DNA from: Mesorhizobium amorphae CCNWGS0123
GTDB lineage: Bacteria; Pseudomonadota; Alphaproteobacteria; Rhizobiales; Rhizobiaceae
Length of the DNA: 64,000 nucleotides
Assembly (NCBI RefSeq): GCF_001686985.1
Contig: NZ_CP015318.1
Location: forward strand, 2,168,001 to 2,232,000
Reading direction: 5' to 3'
Position numbers and translations under genes: made by a program. The notes under the pieces were generated by a model. It was not told where the DNA came from, did not search any database, and saw nothing but the letters and a program-made list of their open reading frames with translations. Shown here in pieces: positions 51,826 to 60,769 of this stretch; positions within the stretch are counted from its first letter, which is position 1; the number at the start of each line of letters is the position of its first letter.

Positions 51826-53711
51826 CAGGCGGCTCCCATGGCCGCAGGCCTGTCGTCGTCCGGCCGCAGCTGCAGGTCGTAGAGCGCGCGATAGCGTCCA
51901 CCCAGCGCCAGCAGTTCCTCATGCGTGCCGCGCTCGACGATGCGGCCGCCCTCGACGAACAGGATCTGGTCGGCGTGCATCAGCGAGCTCAGCCGATGCG
52001 AGATGATGAGCGTGACCCGATCCTTGGCGAAGCGCTTCATCGCCGCCCGGATGCGCTGCTCGGTGCCGGCGTCGATGGCCGCGGTGGAATCGTCGAACAC
52101 CAGCACCGATGGCCGCAGCATCAGGCTGCGCGCGATGGTCAGGCGCTGTCGCTGGCCGCCGGAAAGCGACGCGCCGCGTTCGCCGACGACCGTGGTGTAG
52201 CCCGCCGGAAGCCCGATGATGTAGTTGTGCAGCTGGGCGTATTCGGCGGCCTGCCCGATGCGGGTCTCGCGCGCCCAGGGATTGCCATAAGCGATGTTGT
52301 TCTCGATCGAAGTGGTGAACAGGAACGCGTCCTGCTGCACGACGCCGACCGCCTTGCGCAGCGATTGCAGCGTGACCTTGCTGATATCCTGTCCGTCGAT
52401 GGTGATGGCGCCCGACGTCACGTCGTAGAAGCGCGGGATCAGGTGCGCGATGGTCGACTTGCCGCTGCCAGGTGGGCCGACGATGCCGATGGTCTCGCCG
52501 GACCTGGCCTCGAAGGAGATGCCGGACAGCGTCGGGCGGCCTGCGCCCGCGTAGCGGAAGCCGACATTGTCGAAACGCAGAACGCCGTCGTTGACAACGA
52601 GGTCCTTGGCATCGGGCGCATCCTCGATATCGAGTTCGGCATCGAGGAGTTCGAACAGCCGCGTGCCGCAGGTCGAGGCGCGGGCGAACGAATTGACCAT
52701 CAGGCCGAGCTGGCGCACCGGCATCTGCAGGATGGTCATGAAGGTGAGGAACTGGGCCAGCGTGCCGACGCTGATTTGGCCCGCGATCACCTTCTGGCCG
52801 CCGAACCACAGCACCAGGCCCATGGCGGCCAGGAACGAGAAGTTCATGGCGCTGGTGTTGCTGACGCGGATGTCGACGCGCTCGGTGGCGAGGTCCAGCG
52901 CATCCTGCTTGGCGCGGTCGAATTTCTCCAGCTCGTGCCGTTGCGCCGCGAAGGCACGCACGACGCGAATGCCGCCGAGGTTCTCGTCCATCACCCGGCT
53001 CAGCACCGACAATCGCTGCTGCAAGGTCAGCCAGGTGCTGCGCAACTTGAGCTGGGTGACCGAGGATCGCCAGGCGACGAATGGCACGAAGCTCAGGCTG
53101 AGCAGCCCGAGCACGAGATCGGTGCTGATCAGCAGATAGGCGCCGACACCGATCAGCACGCCGAGCAACACCACGCGCAGGATGCCGGTGGAAAAGAACA
53201 TGCGCACGCCGTCGAGATCGAGCAGCCCGAGCGTGATCAGATCGCCGGTGTGGACCTTGTCGTGGAAGGAAAAGCTCAGGCGTTGGATCTTTTCATAGAA
53301 GGCCAGGCGCAATTCATAGCCTGTCCGGTGGCCGACGGCCTCGCCAAAATAGTTCTGCGCCATGGTGAAGAGGCCGCGCAGGACGCTGACGACCAACAGG
53401 ATGAGGGCGGTGTTCCAAAGCGCGTGCTCCGCAGCAGCATCGGCACCCGCGACCATCACGCCCTGCGCCTGATCGATGGCGCGTCCCAGCAGGCGCGGAA
53501 TGAAAAGCTGCAGCGTCGCGGCGATGAAGGTCGAGACGATGGTGATCGCGACCTGCCAGGGATGGCGCAGCGTCATGCGCACGATGCGGAGCAGGGTGCT
53601 GAGACCCTTGCCCCACGAGGCTTCCGCAACGTGGGCAAACGATTTGCCGCGCTCCGGCGCGCCGCCGATGGCTTGCGTATTCAAGGAAAGTATCCAAACC
53701 AATCCGAGCAT
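51825..53711 (-). CDS. ABC exporter half-transporter with degenerate Walker B (subunit B)
   Basis: The partner exporter gene. It has six transmembrane helices followed by an ATPase domain with Walker A GPPGSGKST, canonical signature LSGGQRQRLTIARSL and H-switch SHRLSSL. Walker B reads VLVFDDSTAA, with Asp in place of the catalytic Glu. With subunit A's altered signature this makes one composite ATP site degenerate, typical of heterodimeric exporters. ATG 53711 is used; TTG 53738 or TTG 53681 are possible starts since no ribosome-binding site is clear. The transported substrate is unknown. Confidence 0.9.
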   Translation of the reverse strand: MLGLVWILSLNTQAIGGAPERGKSFAHVAEASWGKGLSTLLRIVRMTLRHPWQVAITIVSTFIAATLQLFIPRLLGRAIDQAQGVMVAGADAAAEHALWNTALILLVVSVLRGLFTMAQNYFGEAVGHRTGYELRLAFYEKIQRLSFSFHDKVHTGDLITLGLLDLDGVRMFFSTGILRVVLLGVLIGVGAYLLISTDLVLGLLSLSFVPFVAWRSSVTQLKLRSTWLTLQQRLSVLSRVMDENLGGIRVVRAFAAQRHELEKFDRAKQDALDLATERVDIRVSNTSAMNFSFLAAMGLVLWFGGQKVIAGQISVGTLAQFLTFMTILQMPVRQLGLMVNSFARASTCGTRLFELLDAELDIEDAPDAKDLVVNDGVLRFDNVGFRYAGAGRPTLSGISFEARSGETIGIVGPPGSGKSTIAHLIPRFYDVTSGAITIDGQDISKVTLQSLRKAVGVVQQDAFLFTTSIENNIAYGNPWARETRIGQAAEYAQLHNYIIGLPAGYTTVVGERGASLSGGQRQRLTIARSLMLRPSVLVFDDSTAAIDAGTEQRIRAAMKRFAKDRVTLIISHRLSSLMHADQILFVEGGRIVERGTHEELLALGGRYRALYDLQLRPDDDRPAAMGAA

Positions 53712-53862
53712 TAGCCCGGACGAATGAAGCAGACTCAATTAGATAGCTTGATGTTACGCTTGCCCGACTTGACCGTTCAAGTGCCAATGGCGGCATCGCA
53801 CTGTGCCTGTGATCGCTGATGCAGCATCGAGCCGACCGCGAAGGAATTTCGGTGCCGCCGTC

Positions 53863-54636
53863 CTACCAGCATGTAAAGCCGGCATCGACAGGCACGACGG
53901 CGCCGGTCATCAGGCTGGCTGCGTCGGAGGCGAGGAACAGCACGGCGCTGGCGACTTCATGCGCCTGTCCCATTCTCCCCATCGGCGTGTCTCGCAGCCA
54001 GGCCTCGATCCGCGTCTTGTTTTCAGGGATCGCCAGAACCATCGGCGTCTCGATGTAGGTCGGCGCAACGGCGTTGACGCGCACGCCGTGCGGCGCCCAT
54101 TCGGCGGCGATCGAGCGGGTCAAATGATGGACGGCCGCTTTCGAGACGTTGTAGGGCGTCTGCGGCTGCGGCCGATTGCAGATCGTGCCGGACATCGATC
54201 CGAGATTGACGATCGAGCCATGCCGGGCGGTGATCATGTGCCTGCCGAACGCGCGGCAGCACCGGAAGACGCCATTGACGTTGACGTCCATCATCCGCAG
54301 CCACAATTCGTCGTCCATATCCTCCAGTGAAATGCCGCTGCTGCCGATGCCGGCATTGTTGACGAGGATCGAAGCCGGCGTTCCTCGGGCAGCCAGCATG
54401 TCGGCAATCTCGGTCACTCTTGCCGACGAGGTCACGTCGCCGATCACAAGTTCGGCCTTGTGGCCTTTCGCGATCAGCTCATCCGTTCCGGCACTGCCGA
54501 CCTGCTCGTCCGGTTCGATGATCACCAGCGAAGCGCCGGCCTCGCCAAGCGCATCCGCGCAGGCAAGGCCAATACCGCGGCCACCGCCGGTCACCACGGC
54601 GACCTCGTTGTCCACCCTGAAACGAGCCTGGTACAT
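53863..54636 (-). CDS. Short-chain dehydrogenase, polyol cluster
   Basis: A 257-residue SDR with TGGGRGIG near residue 18, NNAGIGSSG, catalytic Ser in NLGSMSG, Y-x3-K in YNVSKAA and terminal DAGFTCW. ATG 54636 follows a strong GGGGAGGAGG. It is last in the kinase/dehydrogenase operon, 39 bases after the ribitol-dehydrogenase-like gene. It may oxidise a sugar alcohol such as galactitol or sorbitol, but the substrate is not readable from sequence. Confidence 0.88.
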   Translation of the reverse strand: MYQARFRVDNEVAVVTGGGRGIGLACADALGEAGASLVIIEPDEQVGSAGTDELIAKGHKAELVIGDVTSSARVTEIADMLAARGTPASILVNNAGIGSSGISLEDMDDELWLRMMDVNVNGVFRCCRAFGRHMITARHGSIVNLGSMSGTICNRPQPQTPYNVSKAAVHHLTRSIAAEWAPHGVRVNAVAPTYIETPMVLAIPENKTRIEAWLRDTPMGRMGQAHEVASAVLFLASDAASLMTGAVVPVDAGFTCW

Positions 54637-54675
54637 GGTCCTCCTCCCCAATTCCGATGCCGGCTTGCCGTGCTG

Positions 54676-55404
54676 TCAGATATCGAAGTTCGCCGGCAGG
54701 ATGACGACGTCCCGGATCGTTACCGTGCGCGATCGCGTCAGCATGAAAACCAGGACCTCGGCGACTTCCTTCGGGTCAAAAAGTGTCCCCGCGGCGATCG
54801 CCCGGTCGAGGTTCTCCTTTGGCCAGTCTTCGACGAGCGGCGTCAGCACCGGCCCGGGAGCGATCGCGCCGACACGGATTCCGTGTTTCGCGACCTGCCG
54901 CCTCAGCGCGTGGACGAACGCCTGAACGGCGTGCTTGGAAGCAGTGTAGATCGGCTCCCACGGCACGGCCGTGTGGCCGGCTACGGAGCTGGTGACGATG
55001 ATGTCTCCCGTGCCGCGTTCGATCATGTGCGGCAGGACCGCGTGAACCGTTCGGAATACAGCATTGACGTTCAGGTTCAGCATCCGGTCGAAGGCGTCCG
55101 GATCGCCATCCGTAAAATCGCCGCCGATATAGGCGCCGGCATTGGCATGGAAGGCATCGAGCTGGCCTGCCTTGTCCAGAATGGCCGGCATCATGCCCGC
55201 CACGCTTTTTGGGTCGGTGAGATTGACCACCAGCGGGATCGCGTTGGCGCCCAGTTCCAACGACAGGTTGTTCAACCGATCCTCGGCATAGTCGACAAGA
55301 ACGACGCGTGCCCCCGAAGAAAGACAGGCCTTGGCGCAGGCCAGGCCGATCCCGGACGCCGCACCGGTGATTGCTATGACTTTTCCCGACAGATCCTGAC
55401 CCAT
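54676..55404 (-). CDS. rbtD: Ribitol 2-dehydrogenase-like SDR
   Basis: A 242-residue SDR that resembles Klebsiella ribitol 2-dehydrogenase over its whole length as I remember it. Shared blocks are FHANAGAYIGG, GDPDAFDRMLNLNVNA, WEPIYTASK, AVQAFVHALRRQVA, GAIAPGPVLTPL and the unusual C-terminus TVTIRDVVILP. It should convert ribitol (or another polyol with D-erythro arrangement) to the 2-ketose with NAD+. It lies between a sugar kinase and a second SDR, in agreement with polyol catabolism. Start ATG 55404 is one base from the kinase stop. Confidence 0.85.
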   Translation of the reverse strand: MGQDLSGKVIAITGAASGIGLACAKACLSSGARVVLVDYAEDRLNNLSLELGANAIPLVVNLTDPKSVAGMMPAILDKAGQLDAFHANAGAYIGGDFTDGDPDAFDRMLNLNVNAVFRTVHAVLPHMIERGTGDIIVTSSVAGHTAVPWEPIYTASKHAVQAFVHALRRQVAKHGIRVGAIAPGPVLTPLVEDWPKENLDRAIAAGTLFDPKEVAEVLVFMLTRSRTVTIRDVVILPANFDI

Positions 55405-55405
55405 C

Positions 55406-56452
55406 TCAATCCTCCAGTTTACGTGCTTGGCCGCGCGCGGCCGTGTCCAGACTTGTGCTGTTTTTCGGGGTCACGGCGATGAACTCGTCAAGCTGCTTGC
55501 GTGACGCGGCACCTTCCATCGGACCCTGCATGGTGACGTTGCGAGCGCCCGCGGCATTGGCATACTCAAGCGCCTGGAACGCGGGCATGCCGAGGCGCCG
55601 GCAAGCGACGTAGGCGCCGCCGAAGCAGTCGCCGGCGCCCGTCGGGTCCACCTCGGTAACCCTGAACGCCGGACAATCGAGCCGCGTTCCGTCGGCGCCG
55701 AAGAATGTCGACCCGTGTTCGCCGCGCTTGAGAGCAATCTCCGTTACGCCACGGGCAAGGAGCGCGGTGATCGCGGCGGTTTCGCCTTCGACGCCGGCCG
55801 CCACGAACAATTCGTCGCCGGAGGGCAGGACAAGGTCGGCGGCATCGACGAGCCTGGCGAAGCGCTCCCGCGTTTGTCCGTGCCCGAGCAACTCCTTGCG
55901 CAGATTGGGGTCGAGGGAAACGGATCCGCCGCGCTGCTTGATGACGCCGATGGCATGATCCGTCATCTCCCAGACACCCGGGATGGCAAAAGCGGTACCC
56001 ATGACGTGCAGGTGTCCGGCTCGCGCGAGCAGCGCCTGCGCCTCGACCGTCAGGCTGACGAGTGCGGCCGCGGATTTTCCGATGTTGTAGACGAAGTCGC
56101 GCGAGCCGTCGTCGCGATAGCGAACGAACGCGCTTCCGGTCGGATAGTCGGGGCTAACCGAGATGGCCGATATGTCGGCTCCGTCGGACCGGAGCCGTTC
56201 GATGTTGATGCGGCCGAAATCATCGTCGCCGACCGAGGCGACAATAGCCGCCGAGCCGCCGATCTTGGCGCACTGATCGATGAAGATCGCCGGCGCGCCG
56301 CTGGGGTAGGGGCCGATGAGCTCGATCGGTTCGAGGAAACCGTCGCCACGGCTTTTCGCCATGATCTCCACCAGGATCTCGCCGATGACGACCGTCGGCC
56401 CGAGTGCGTCCGCAGCGAGCTTGGTCTGACTTGAAATCGCATCTGCGGGCAT
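55406..56452 (-). CDS. PfkB-family carbohydrate kinase (tagatose-kinase-like)
   Basis: A 348-residue ribokinase-fold kinase. The C-terminal signature with catalytic Asp is [14 protein letters not shown] (~288-301), and the N-terminal [11 protein letters not shown] and [14 protein letters not shown] blocks bind sugar. The latter resembles kinases described for tagatose in Agrobacterium polyol pathways. It would phosphorylate the ketose made by the dehydrogenases. ATG 56452 opens a three-gene minus-strand operon whose upstream region carries a copy of the candidate ROK operator. Confidence 0.85.
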   Translation of the reverse strand: MPADAISSQTKLAADALGPTVVIGEILVEIMAKSRGDGFLEPIELIGPYPSGAPAIFIDQCAKIGGSAAIVASVGDDDFGRINIERLRSDGADISAISVSPDYPTGSAFVRYRDDGSRDFVYNIGKSAAALVSLTVEAQALLARAGHLHVMGTAFAIPGVWEMTDHAIGVIKQRGGSVSLDPNLRKELLGHGQTRERFARLVDAADLVLPSGDELFVAAGVEGETAAITALLARGVTEIALKRGEHGSTFFGADGTRLDCPAFRVTEVDPTGAGDCFGGAYVACRRLGMPAFQALEYANAAGARNVTMQGPMEGAASRKQLDEFIAVTPKNSTSLDTAARGQARKLED

Positions 56453-56614
56453 CGCATGGCTCGGCTATTGGACACTTTCGATATCGGAGACGCACCTGCC
56501 GCCAGGTCTCGCGGCGCGCTCGCTGATCCTGGCAGCGAACAGCGGCCTGAGATGGTCACGATCGGGAATGCGCTGTTATTCCTCCAAAAGGCACACTATG
56601 GGCGTTTGTATGTT

Positions 56615-56625
56615 TATGCAACATA
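56615..56625. promoter_or_regulatory. Candidate ROK-repressor operator, site C
   Basis: TATGCAACATA is a 4-3-4 palindrome lying 163 bases before the kinase start. Its reverse complement is identical to site A at 58898-58908 before the epimerase operon. Confidence 0.55.
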
Positions 56626-56665
56626 TTAACCGGATTGGCGCCGTCGCGGCAAAGGCGACCGCGCA

Positions 56666-57901
56666 CTATCTCCCTTCGTCTGCCTCCGGCTCTTCGAATT
56701 CCGCCGCATCGTCGGCGAAACGCTGGCTCTCCAGAGACAGATAACGCTGGTGCAGCATGCAGGCCGCACCGAAAGCGGAACCGACGGTTCCTTCATCGTT
56801 CACTGTGATCGATGGGAAGGGGAAACTGGATTCCTGTATGGCGTGGATGTGGGCGGCCACCCTGGCGGCCATCAGCGGATAGAGCGCCGCGACCGAACCG
56901 CCCAGCACGATCCGGTCGGCGTCGATGATCCGGCAGGCCTGCACAAGCCCTGTTGCCAGGGCCTTTGCCCAATGCTCGGCGATAGAGACGGCGCTGGGCA
57001 GGCGATCCTGGACATCGGCAAGGAAGTTGCCGAACGCCGGGTGGCTGAGGGCGGAGGTCTTGCGGTATTCGCCCATGATGGTTTCGAGGCCGATCAGTTG
57101 TTCCAGATTGCGGCGCGGACCCGGCGCGTCGCTGATGATCAGGTGCCCGATCTCGCCCGCCAGCCCGTTGGCGCCGCGAAAAAGATTGCCGTCGATGATG
57201 ATGCCGCCGCCGACGCCGCTCTCCATCACGAGAAACAGCGTTACGCCTGAATGCGCCTCGCTGCGCCCGTAGGTCGCGCCGATGGCGAATGCGTTGGCGT
57301 CGTTCTCGGCAAGGACCGGAACGCGCAGCGGCAGGACGTCTCGTACCAGCTCGGCGAGATGAACGTTTCGCCAGCCGAGAAGCGGCGCCAGCCGGACCAG
57401 TCCATGCTTGTCCATCTGCGCCGGCGTCGAGACGCCAAAGCCTTCGCATCGCTCCAGTTTCGACGCCGGAATGGATTGCAGGGCCATGCTTACCGCGCGA
57501 TCGACCGCGGCCTCGACGCTGATCGAGGGTCCGTCGAACGGTTCCACATTCGTCGAGACGATGTTGGTTCCGAGATCGATCTCGACCGTGCTGATATGTT
57601 CGACGCCGATCTCCACCCCAAGGAAGAATATGGCATCCGGCACCAGTTCCAGCATGATGCCGGGGCGGCCGACCCGGGCATAACCCGGTTGTTCGGGCGG
57701 ATCCTCGATGGCTTCGCGCACCAGACCGTCAGCCGTCAGGCTGGCGATGATATGCCCCGACGAAGAGCGGTTGAGACGCAGTTTGCGTGCGAGTTCGGCC
57801 CGGCTCAGTCGTCCAAACTGGTGAAGGGCTCTCAGAGCCGCCACTTCATTGCTTTGTCGAATTCTGCGATGCGAACTGGCGGTCAACGCCGGATCATTCA
57901 C
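56666..57901 (-). CDS. ROK-family transcriptional repressor
   Basis: A 411-residue NagC/XylR-type repressor. Residues ~12-75 are a winged HTH (RQSNEVAALRALHQFGRLSRAE; LNRSSSGHIIASL) and ~85-390 the ROK sugar-binding domain, with GVGGGIIIDGNLFRGANGLAGEIGH. The Cys-rich zinc motif normally following GEIGH (CxCGxxGC) is replaced by GPRRNLEQLIG, so the structural zinc is probably absent. It is 15 bases behind the epimerase gene in the same operon and likely represses this cluster through the TATGTTGCATA sites. Its ligand should be a pathway sugar. Confidence 0.9.
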   Translation of the reverse strand: MNDPALTASSHRRIRQSNEVAALRALHQFGRLSRAELARKLRLNRSSSGHIIASLTADGLVREAIEDPPEQPGYARVGRPGIMLELVPDAIFFLGVEIGVEHISTVEIDLGTNIVSTNVEPFDGPSISVEAAVDRAVSMALQSIPASKLERCEGFGVSTPAQMDKHGLVRLAPLLGWRNVHLAELVRDVLPLRVPVLAENDANAFAIGATYGRSEAHSGVTLFLVMESGVGGGIIIDGNLFRGANGLAGEIGHLIISDAPGPRRNLEQLIGLETIMGEYRKTSALSHPAFGNFLADVQDRLPSAVSIAEHWAKALATGLVQACRIIDADRIVLGGSVAALYPLMAARVAAHIHAIQESSFPFPSITVNDEGTVGSAFGAACMLHQRYLSLESQRFADDAAEFEEPEADEGR

Positions 57902-57916
57902 GTAGGTTTCTCCAGG

Positions 57917-58873
57917 CTACCTGCGATCCGCCAGCTGCAAGCGATCGCAGGCCGTCATTTGGTACACGCCGCTCAAGCGTGCGGCAACTAATGGGCGGGC
58001 GTTCGTCGTTCGCCGGCGAACCGCCTCTTGCATTTTCAGGTCGATGAAGGCCTTGGCGTGCTTTGCCAGCGGCATGTTCTCGGTCCAGGTATCGCGCCAG
58101 ATCGCGCAGGCCAGCGAAAGACCTTCGTCGACCACGGCGCTGGAGAACGATTCGAAGGTAATGTCGCGCTCGTAGCCGATATCGAGCAAGGCATCGAAGA
58201 TGCGATCGAAATCGATCACCCCGTCGCCGAGATAGCCGCGATTGCTTTCGCCGATGTGGAAATAGCCGATCTTGTCGCCGGCCAGACGAATGGCCGCCGC
58301 CGGGTTCGCTTCCTCGATGTTCATATGAAACGTGTCGAGATGGAGCCTGACGTGATCAGAGCCGGTCGCCTTGATGAAGTCGAGGCCTTGTGCCGCCGTG
58401 TTCAGGAGGTTCGTCTCGAACCTGTTGACGACCTCCAGCACCAGATCGACGCCGGCCGCCTTTGCCGCTTCGGCCGTCCGCGCAATGGCTGCAATGCTGT
58501 TCTTGCGGCCGCGATCGCTTGGCATGGTCGAGTATTTCGTGTGCGCGGAATAGAGAATCCCGCCAAGCTTGGTGCCGCCGATATCTCGAACGGCCGCGAC
58601 CGCGCCCGCGAGCAAGTCCTCGCCGGCCTTGACGACGGCAGCATCCTCGCTCGACACGTCGGCGCCTGGCGGAAGACCCATCGTGACGGCGATTTCGAGA
58701 CCCAGTGCCTTAGCCTTTCCGGCGAGACGGTCGAGGTCGAATTTTTCGGGCCGAAGGTACGCGAACTCGATCAGCTGATAGCCACAGGCGGCAGAATTTT
58801 CCATCGCCTCCTCGAGCATGGCCTGAGTGCCGCCGCCGGTCCAAACGAATGAATGAATGCCCAATCTGCGCAT
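57917..58873 (-). CDS. Sugar isomerase/epimerase, D-psicose/D-tagatose 3-epimerase-like
   Basis: A 318-residue TIM-barrel protein of the AP-endonuclease-2 family. The four metal ligands of ketose 3-epimerases are seen: Glu in LEVVNRFET, Asp in HLDTFHMN, His in YFHIGES and Glu in TFESFSS. It would interconvert C3 epimers of ketohexoses or ketopentoses. ATG 58873 is fixed by GGAGGA at 58881-58886, seven bases upstream. The C-terminal ~30 residues are Arg-rich and longer than usual. It leads the operon with the ROK repressor. Confidence 0.87.
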   Translation of the reverse strand: MRRLGIHSFVWTGGGTQAMLEEAMENSAACGYQLIEFAYLRPEKFDLDRLAGKAKALGLEIAVTMGLPPGADVSSEDAAVVKAGEDLLAGAVAAVRDIGGTKLGGILYSAHTKYSTMPSDRGRKNSIAAIARTAEAAKAAGVDLVLEVVNRFETNLLNTAAQGLDFIKATGSDHVRLHLDTFHMNIEEANPAAAIRLAGDKIGYFHIGESNRGYLGDGVIDFDRIFDALLDIGYERDITFESFSSAVVDEGLSLACAIWRDTWTENMPLAKHAKAFIDLKMQEAVRRRTTNARPLVAARLSGVYQMTACDRLQLADRR

Positions 58874-58897
58874 GTGCAGCTCCTCCACGACACAATC

Positions 58898-58908
58898 TAT
58901 GTTGCATA
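58898..58908. promoter_or_regulatory. Candidate ROK-repressor operator, site A
   Basis: TATGTTGCATA, extended to CTATG-TTG-CATAG at 58897-58909, is a perfect inverted repeat 25 bases before the epimerase start, where a bound repressor would block transcription. Identical (reverse complement) to site C. Confidence 0.6.
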
Positions 58909-59033
58909 GCACAACAAAATATCCAAACCAGGTTCATGTCAAGAGTCATACGGAGTGCGTAATGGTTCCGCCTGTTTCCGCTTTTCGTGCAAAAATGATT
59001 GACAGCACAATGGAAAACTCTAATTTGTCTCGT

Positions 59034-59044
59034 TAAGCAACATA
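59034..59044. promoter_or_regulatory. Candidate ROK-repressor operator, site B (one mismatch)
   Basis: TAAGCAACATA differs at one base from the TATGCAACATA of site C. It lies eight bases after the -10-like element of the rightward promoter, a position that would allow repression of the AraC gene. Confidence 0.45.
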
Positions 59045-59302
59045 TAAGTCTGGTAAAAACACCAGACGCATTGGAGGAGGATCTCGAACCGGCGCCTTGA
59101 GTGCGCGGTACCTTGTGTCATGTTTTCGGCGGATGGCATCGTTCACTGTATTTGTTCGGCGAGCTGTGCGCACTGAACGACCTGCAAGGCCTGTGAGGAT
59201 TGGTCACCGTCTGATCGATGACGGCTTTCGATAATTTCGGGCAAGTGGGCGAAGGGGGCCGCGGATCAAGCGGTCGTTGCGTTACGGGGAAGGAGCCACT
59301 CA

Positions 59303-60259
59303 ATGAAGCCCGCTCTGAAGATCGTTCCGGACTTCGAAATGGTCATATGTCCGCCGGCGGAATCGTTCCGCTGGAACATGCATGACTATCCGTTCTTCAA
59401 AGCCAAGTGGCATTATCATCCGGAATACGAACTGCACCTGACGCGAACGACCTCGGGCGTCATGATGGTGGGAGATCATATCGGGGAATTCGCACCAGGC
59501 TGCCTGGTCCTGACCGGGCCGAACGTCCCGCACAATTGGGTCAGCGACATTGAACCCGGGCAGACAATTCGCAATCGCGACATGCTGATCCAGTTCAGCC
59601 GCGAATGGGCCGATCGGGTCACCGGCTTCTGTCCTGAGCTCGGAACCATCCGGCCGCTCTACGACGACGCCGTCTACGGAGTGGAATTTCGCGGGGCCAC
59701 CGCCCTCGCCGGGCAGCGGCTGCTCGCACAGATCGGCGCCGCCCAAGGTGCCGAGCGTGTGGTGCTCTTTCTGCAATTGATGATCACGCTGGCCCGCGAT
59801 CCCGGCGACCGCCGCAGGCTCTCGCGGCTGGCGCCTACGTCCGCGCAGGCGGAATTGCCGCCGGAACTCGACGTGGCAATGCGCTATGTTCTGGACCACT
59901 ATAGCGACGATATCGACCTGCCGTTCGTTGCAAGGCTCTGCGGGCTGGAACCGCAAGCATTTTCACGTTTCTTCAAGCGGCAGACGGGTCACACCTTTGC
60001 CCGTTACGTCATCCTTGCGCGCATATATGCAGCCTGCTCGCTGCTGACGCAGACTTATCGGCCGATCACCGACATCTGCTTCGAAGTCGGGTTCAACAAC
60101 GTCGCCAATTTCAACAGGCAGTTCTTCAAGATCTGCGGACGCACGCCGTCGGACTACCGGCGCAATGCCCACAAGATCGGGACCGAGGCGCGCGCCGATC
60201 CGTTCAGGGAGATCCGCGCCTGGTCAGGCGGCGCGCGGGCAGTCGGCGAAAAAGTATAG
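59303..60259 (+). CDS. AraC-family regulator of the polyol transporter
   Basis: A 318-residue protein with an N-terminal cupin sensor domain (HYHPEYELHL; PGCLVLTGPNVPHNW) and a C-terminal double HTH (residues ~195-295; LPFVARLCGLEPQAFSRFFKR and ITDICFEVGFNNVANFNRQF). Such regulators bind a sugar and activate nearby uptake and catabolic genes. It is divergent from the epimerase-ROK operon and upstream of the importer. ATG 59303 has GGAG about nine bases upstream. Confidence 0.92.
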   Translation: MKPALKIVPDFEMVICPPAESFRWNMHDYPFFKAKWHYHPEYELHLTRTTSGVMMVGDHIGEFAPGCLVLTGPNVPHNWVSDIEPGQTIRNRDMLIQFSREWADRVTGFCPELGTIRPLYDDAVYGVEFRGATALAGQRLLAQIGAAQGAERVVLFLQLMITLARDPGDRRRLSRLAPTSAQAELPPELDVAMRYVLDHYSDDIDLPFVARLCGLEPQAFSRFFKRQTGHTFARYVILARIYAACSLLTQTYRPITDICFEVGFNNVANFNRQFFKICGRTPSDYRRNAHKIGTEARADPFREIRAWSGGARAVGEKV

Positions 60260-60589
60260 ATCGCCTGCAAACCACGCGTGGCACGCGGAGATGTCCCCGC
60301 ACTAAGTTCATCGGAATGCCTCGGGGGAGCGAGGCCGCAGGCAGAACAAATTCTCGAGCGCAGGAGGATCCGTGTCGCTGAGCTTTCATCTCAGGCACCG
60401 GTCGGGGAGGATGTCTTTGCGGGAACCACAACCGCCGTTTCGTTGTCTTGAAGGCGTCGCCTCGCGCCAAGTGCTGCATCGTAGCGGCATTGCCGGCAGG
60501 GATCGGCGAATGGCGCCAAGATCGGTTGGTCGGACGCGCGACGGAGCCACTGCATTCGAGCGCGTGGACTTGGATTTGCCTCCCAGGGC

Positions 60590-60621
60590 CGGCACCCGGG
60601 GAGTTCTCTTTCCGGGTGCCG
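60590..60621. terminator. Hairpin followed by CTTTTCC in the importer leader
   Basis: A perfect 10-bp stem (60590-60599 with 60612-60621) closes a 12-base loop, and a short T-rich run follows on the plus strand. It could terminate AraC transcripts or act as an attenuator before the importer operon. Confidence 0.5.
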
Positions 60622-60733
60622 CTTTTCCGGCAGGACGGTCCGGTGCGCGTCGGCCTGAAACGGGTTTCAGCCATGTCCGGATGGCCAGGAGGTGCCGTTC
60701 CTGAGGGGTGGAACGCGGCGATCGCAGAATGGA

Positions 60734-60746
60734 TGACTGACAGTCA
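60734..60746. promoter_or_regulatory. 13-base palindrome just upstream of the importer ribosome-binding site
   Basis: TGACTG-A-CAGTCA is a perfect inverted repeat ending ten bases before GGAGGAG (60757-60763). It is a candidate operator or mRNA structure controlling the binding-protein gene. Confidence 0.35.
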
Positions 60747-60769
60747 ATGTTTTGTTGGAGGAGTGAAAA

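Larger units (their letters stand above)
58874..59302. other. 429-base divergent intergenic region between epimerase and AraC genes
   Basis: The region is AT-richer than its surroundings. It holds operator site A next to the epimerase, a plausible sigma-70 promoter reading right (TTGACA at 58999-59004, 16 bases, TAATTT at 59021-59026), and a one-mismatch operator copy at 59034-59044 just after it. No gene is apparent between 59045 and 59302. Confidence 0.5.
60260..60769. other. 510-base leader region before the importer operon
   Basis: No convincing gene is seen. A GTG at 60372 behind AGGAGG opens a 110-codon frame, but its Arg/Ser-rich composition looks non-coding. The region holds a hairpin at 60590-60621 and a 13-base palindrome at 60734-60746, so it probably has a regulatory role for the binding-protein gene. 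Confidence 0.45.

Noticed and set aside
59034..59044. Treating site B as a fully equivalent ROK operator
   Set aside because: It has one mismatch that breaks the palindrome, so it is listed with lower confidence than the two perfect copies.
60372..60704. A possible 110-residue gene with AGGAGG before a GTG
   Set aside because: Arg/Ser-rich product without any pattern, and it contains a terminator-like hairpin. Kept only as part of the leader description.
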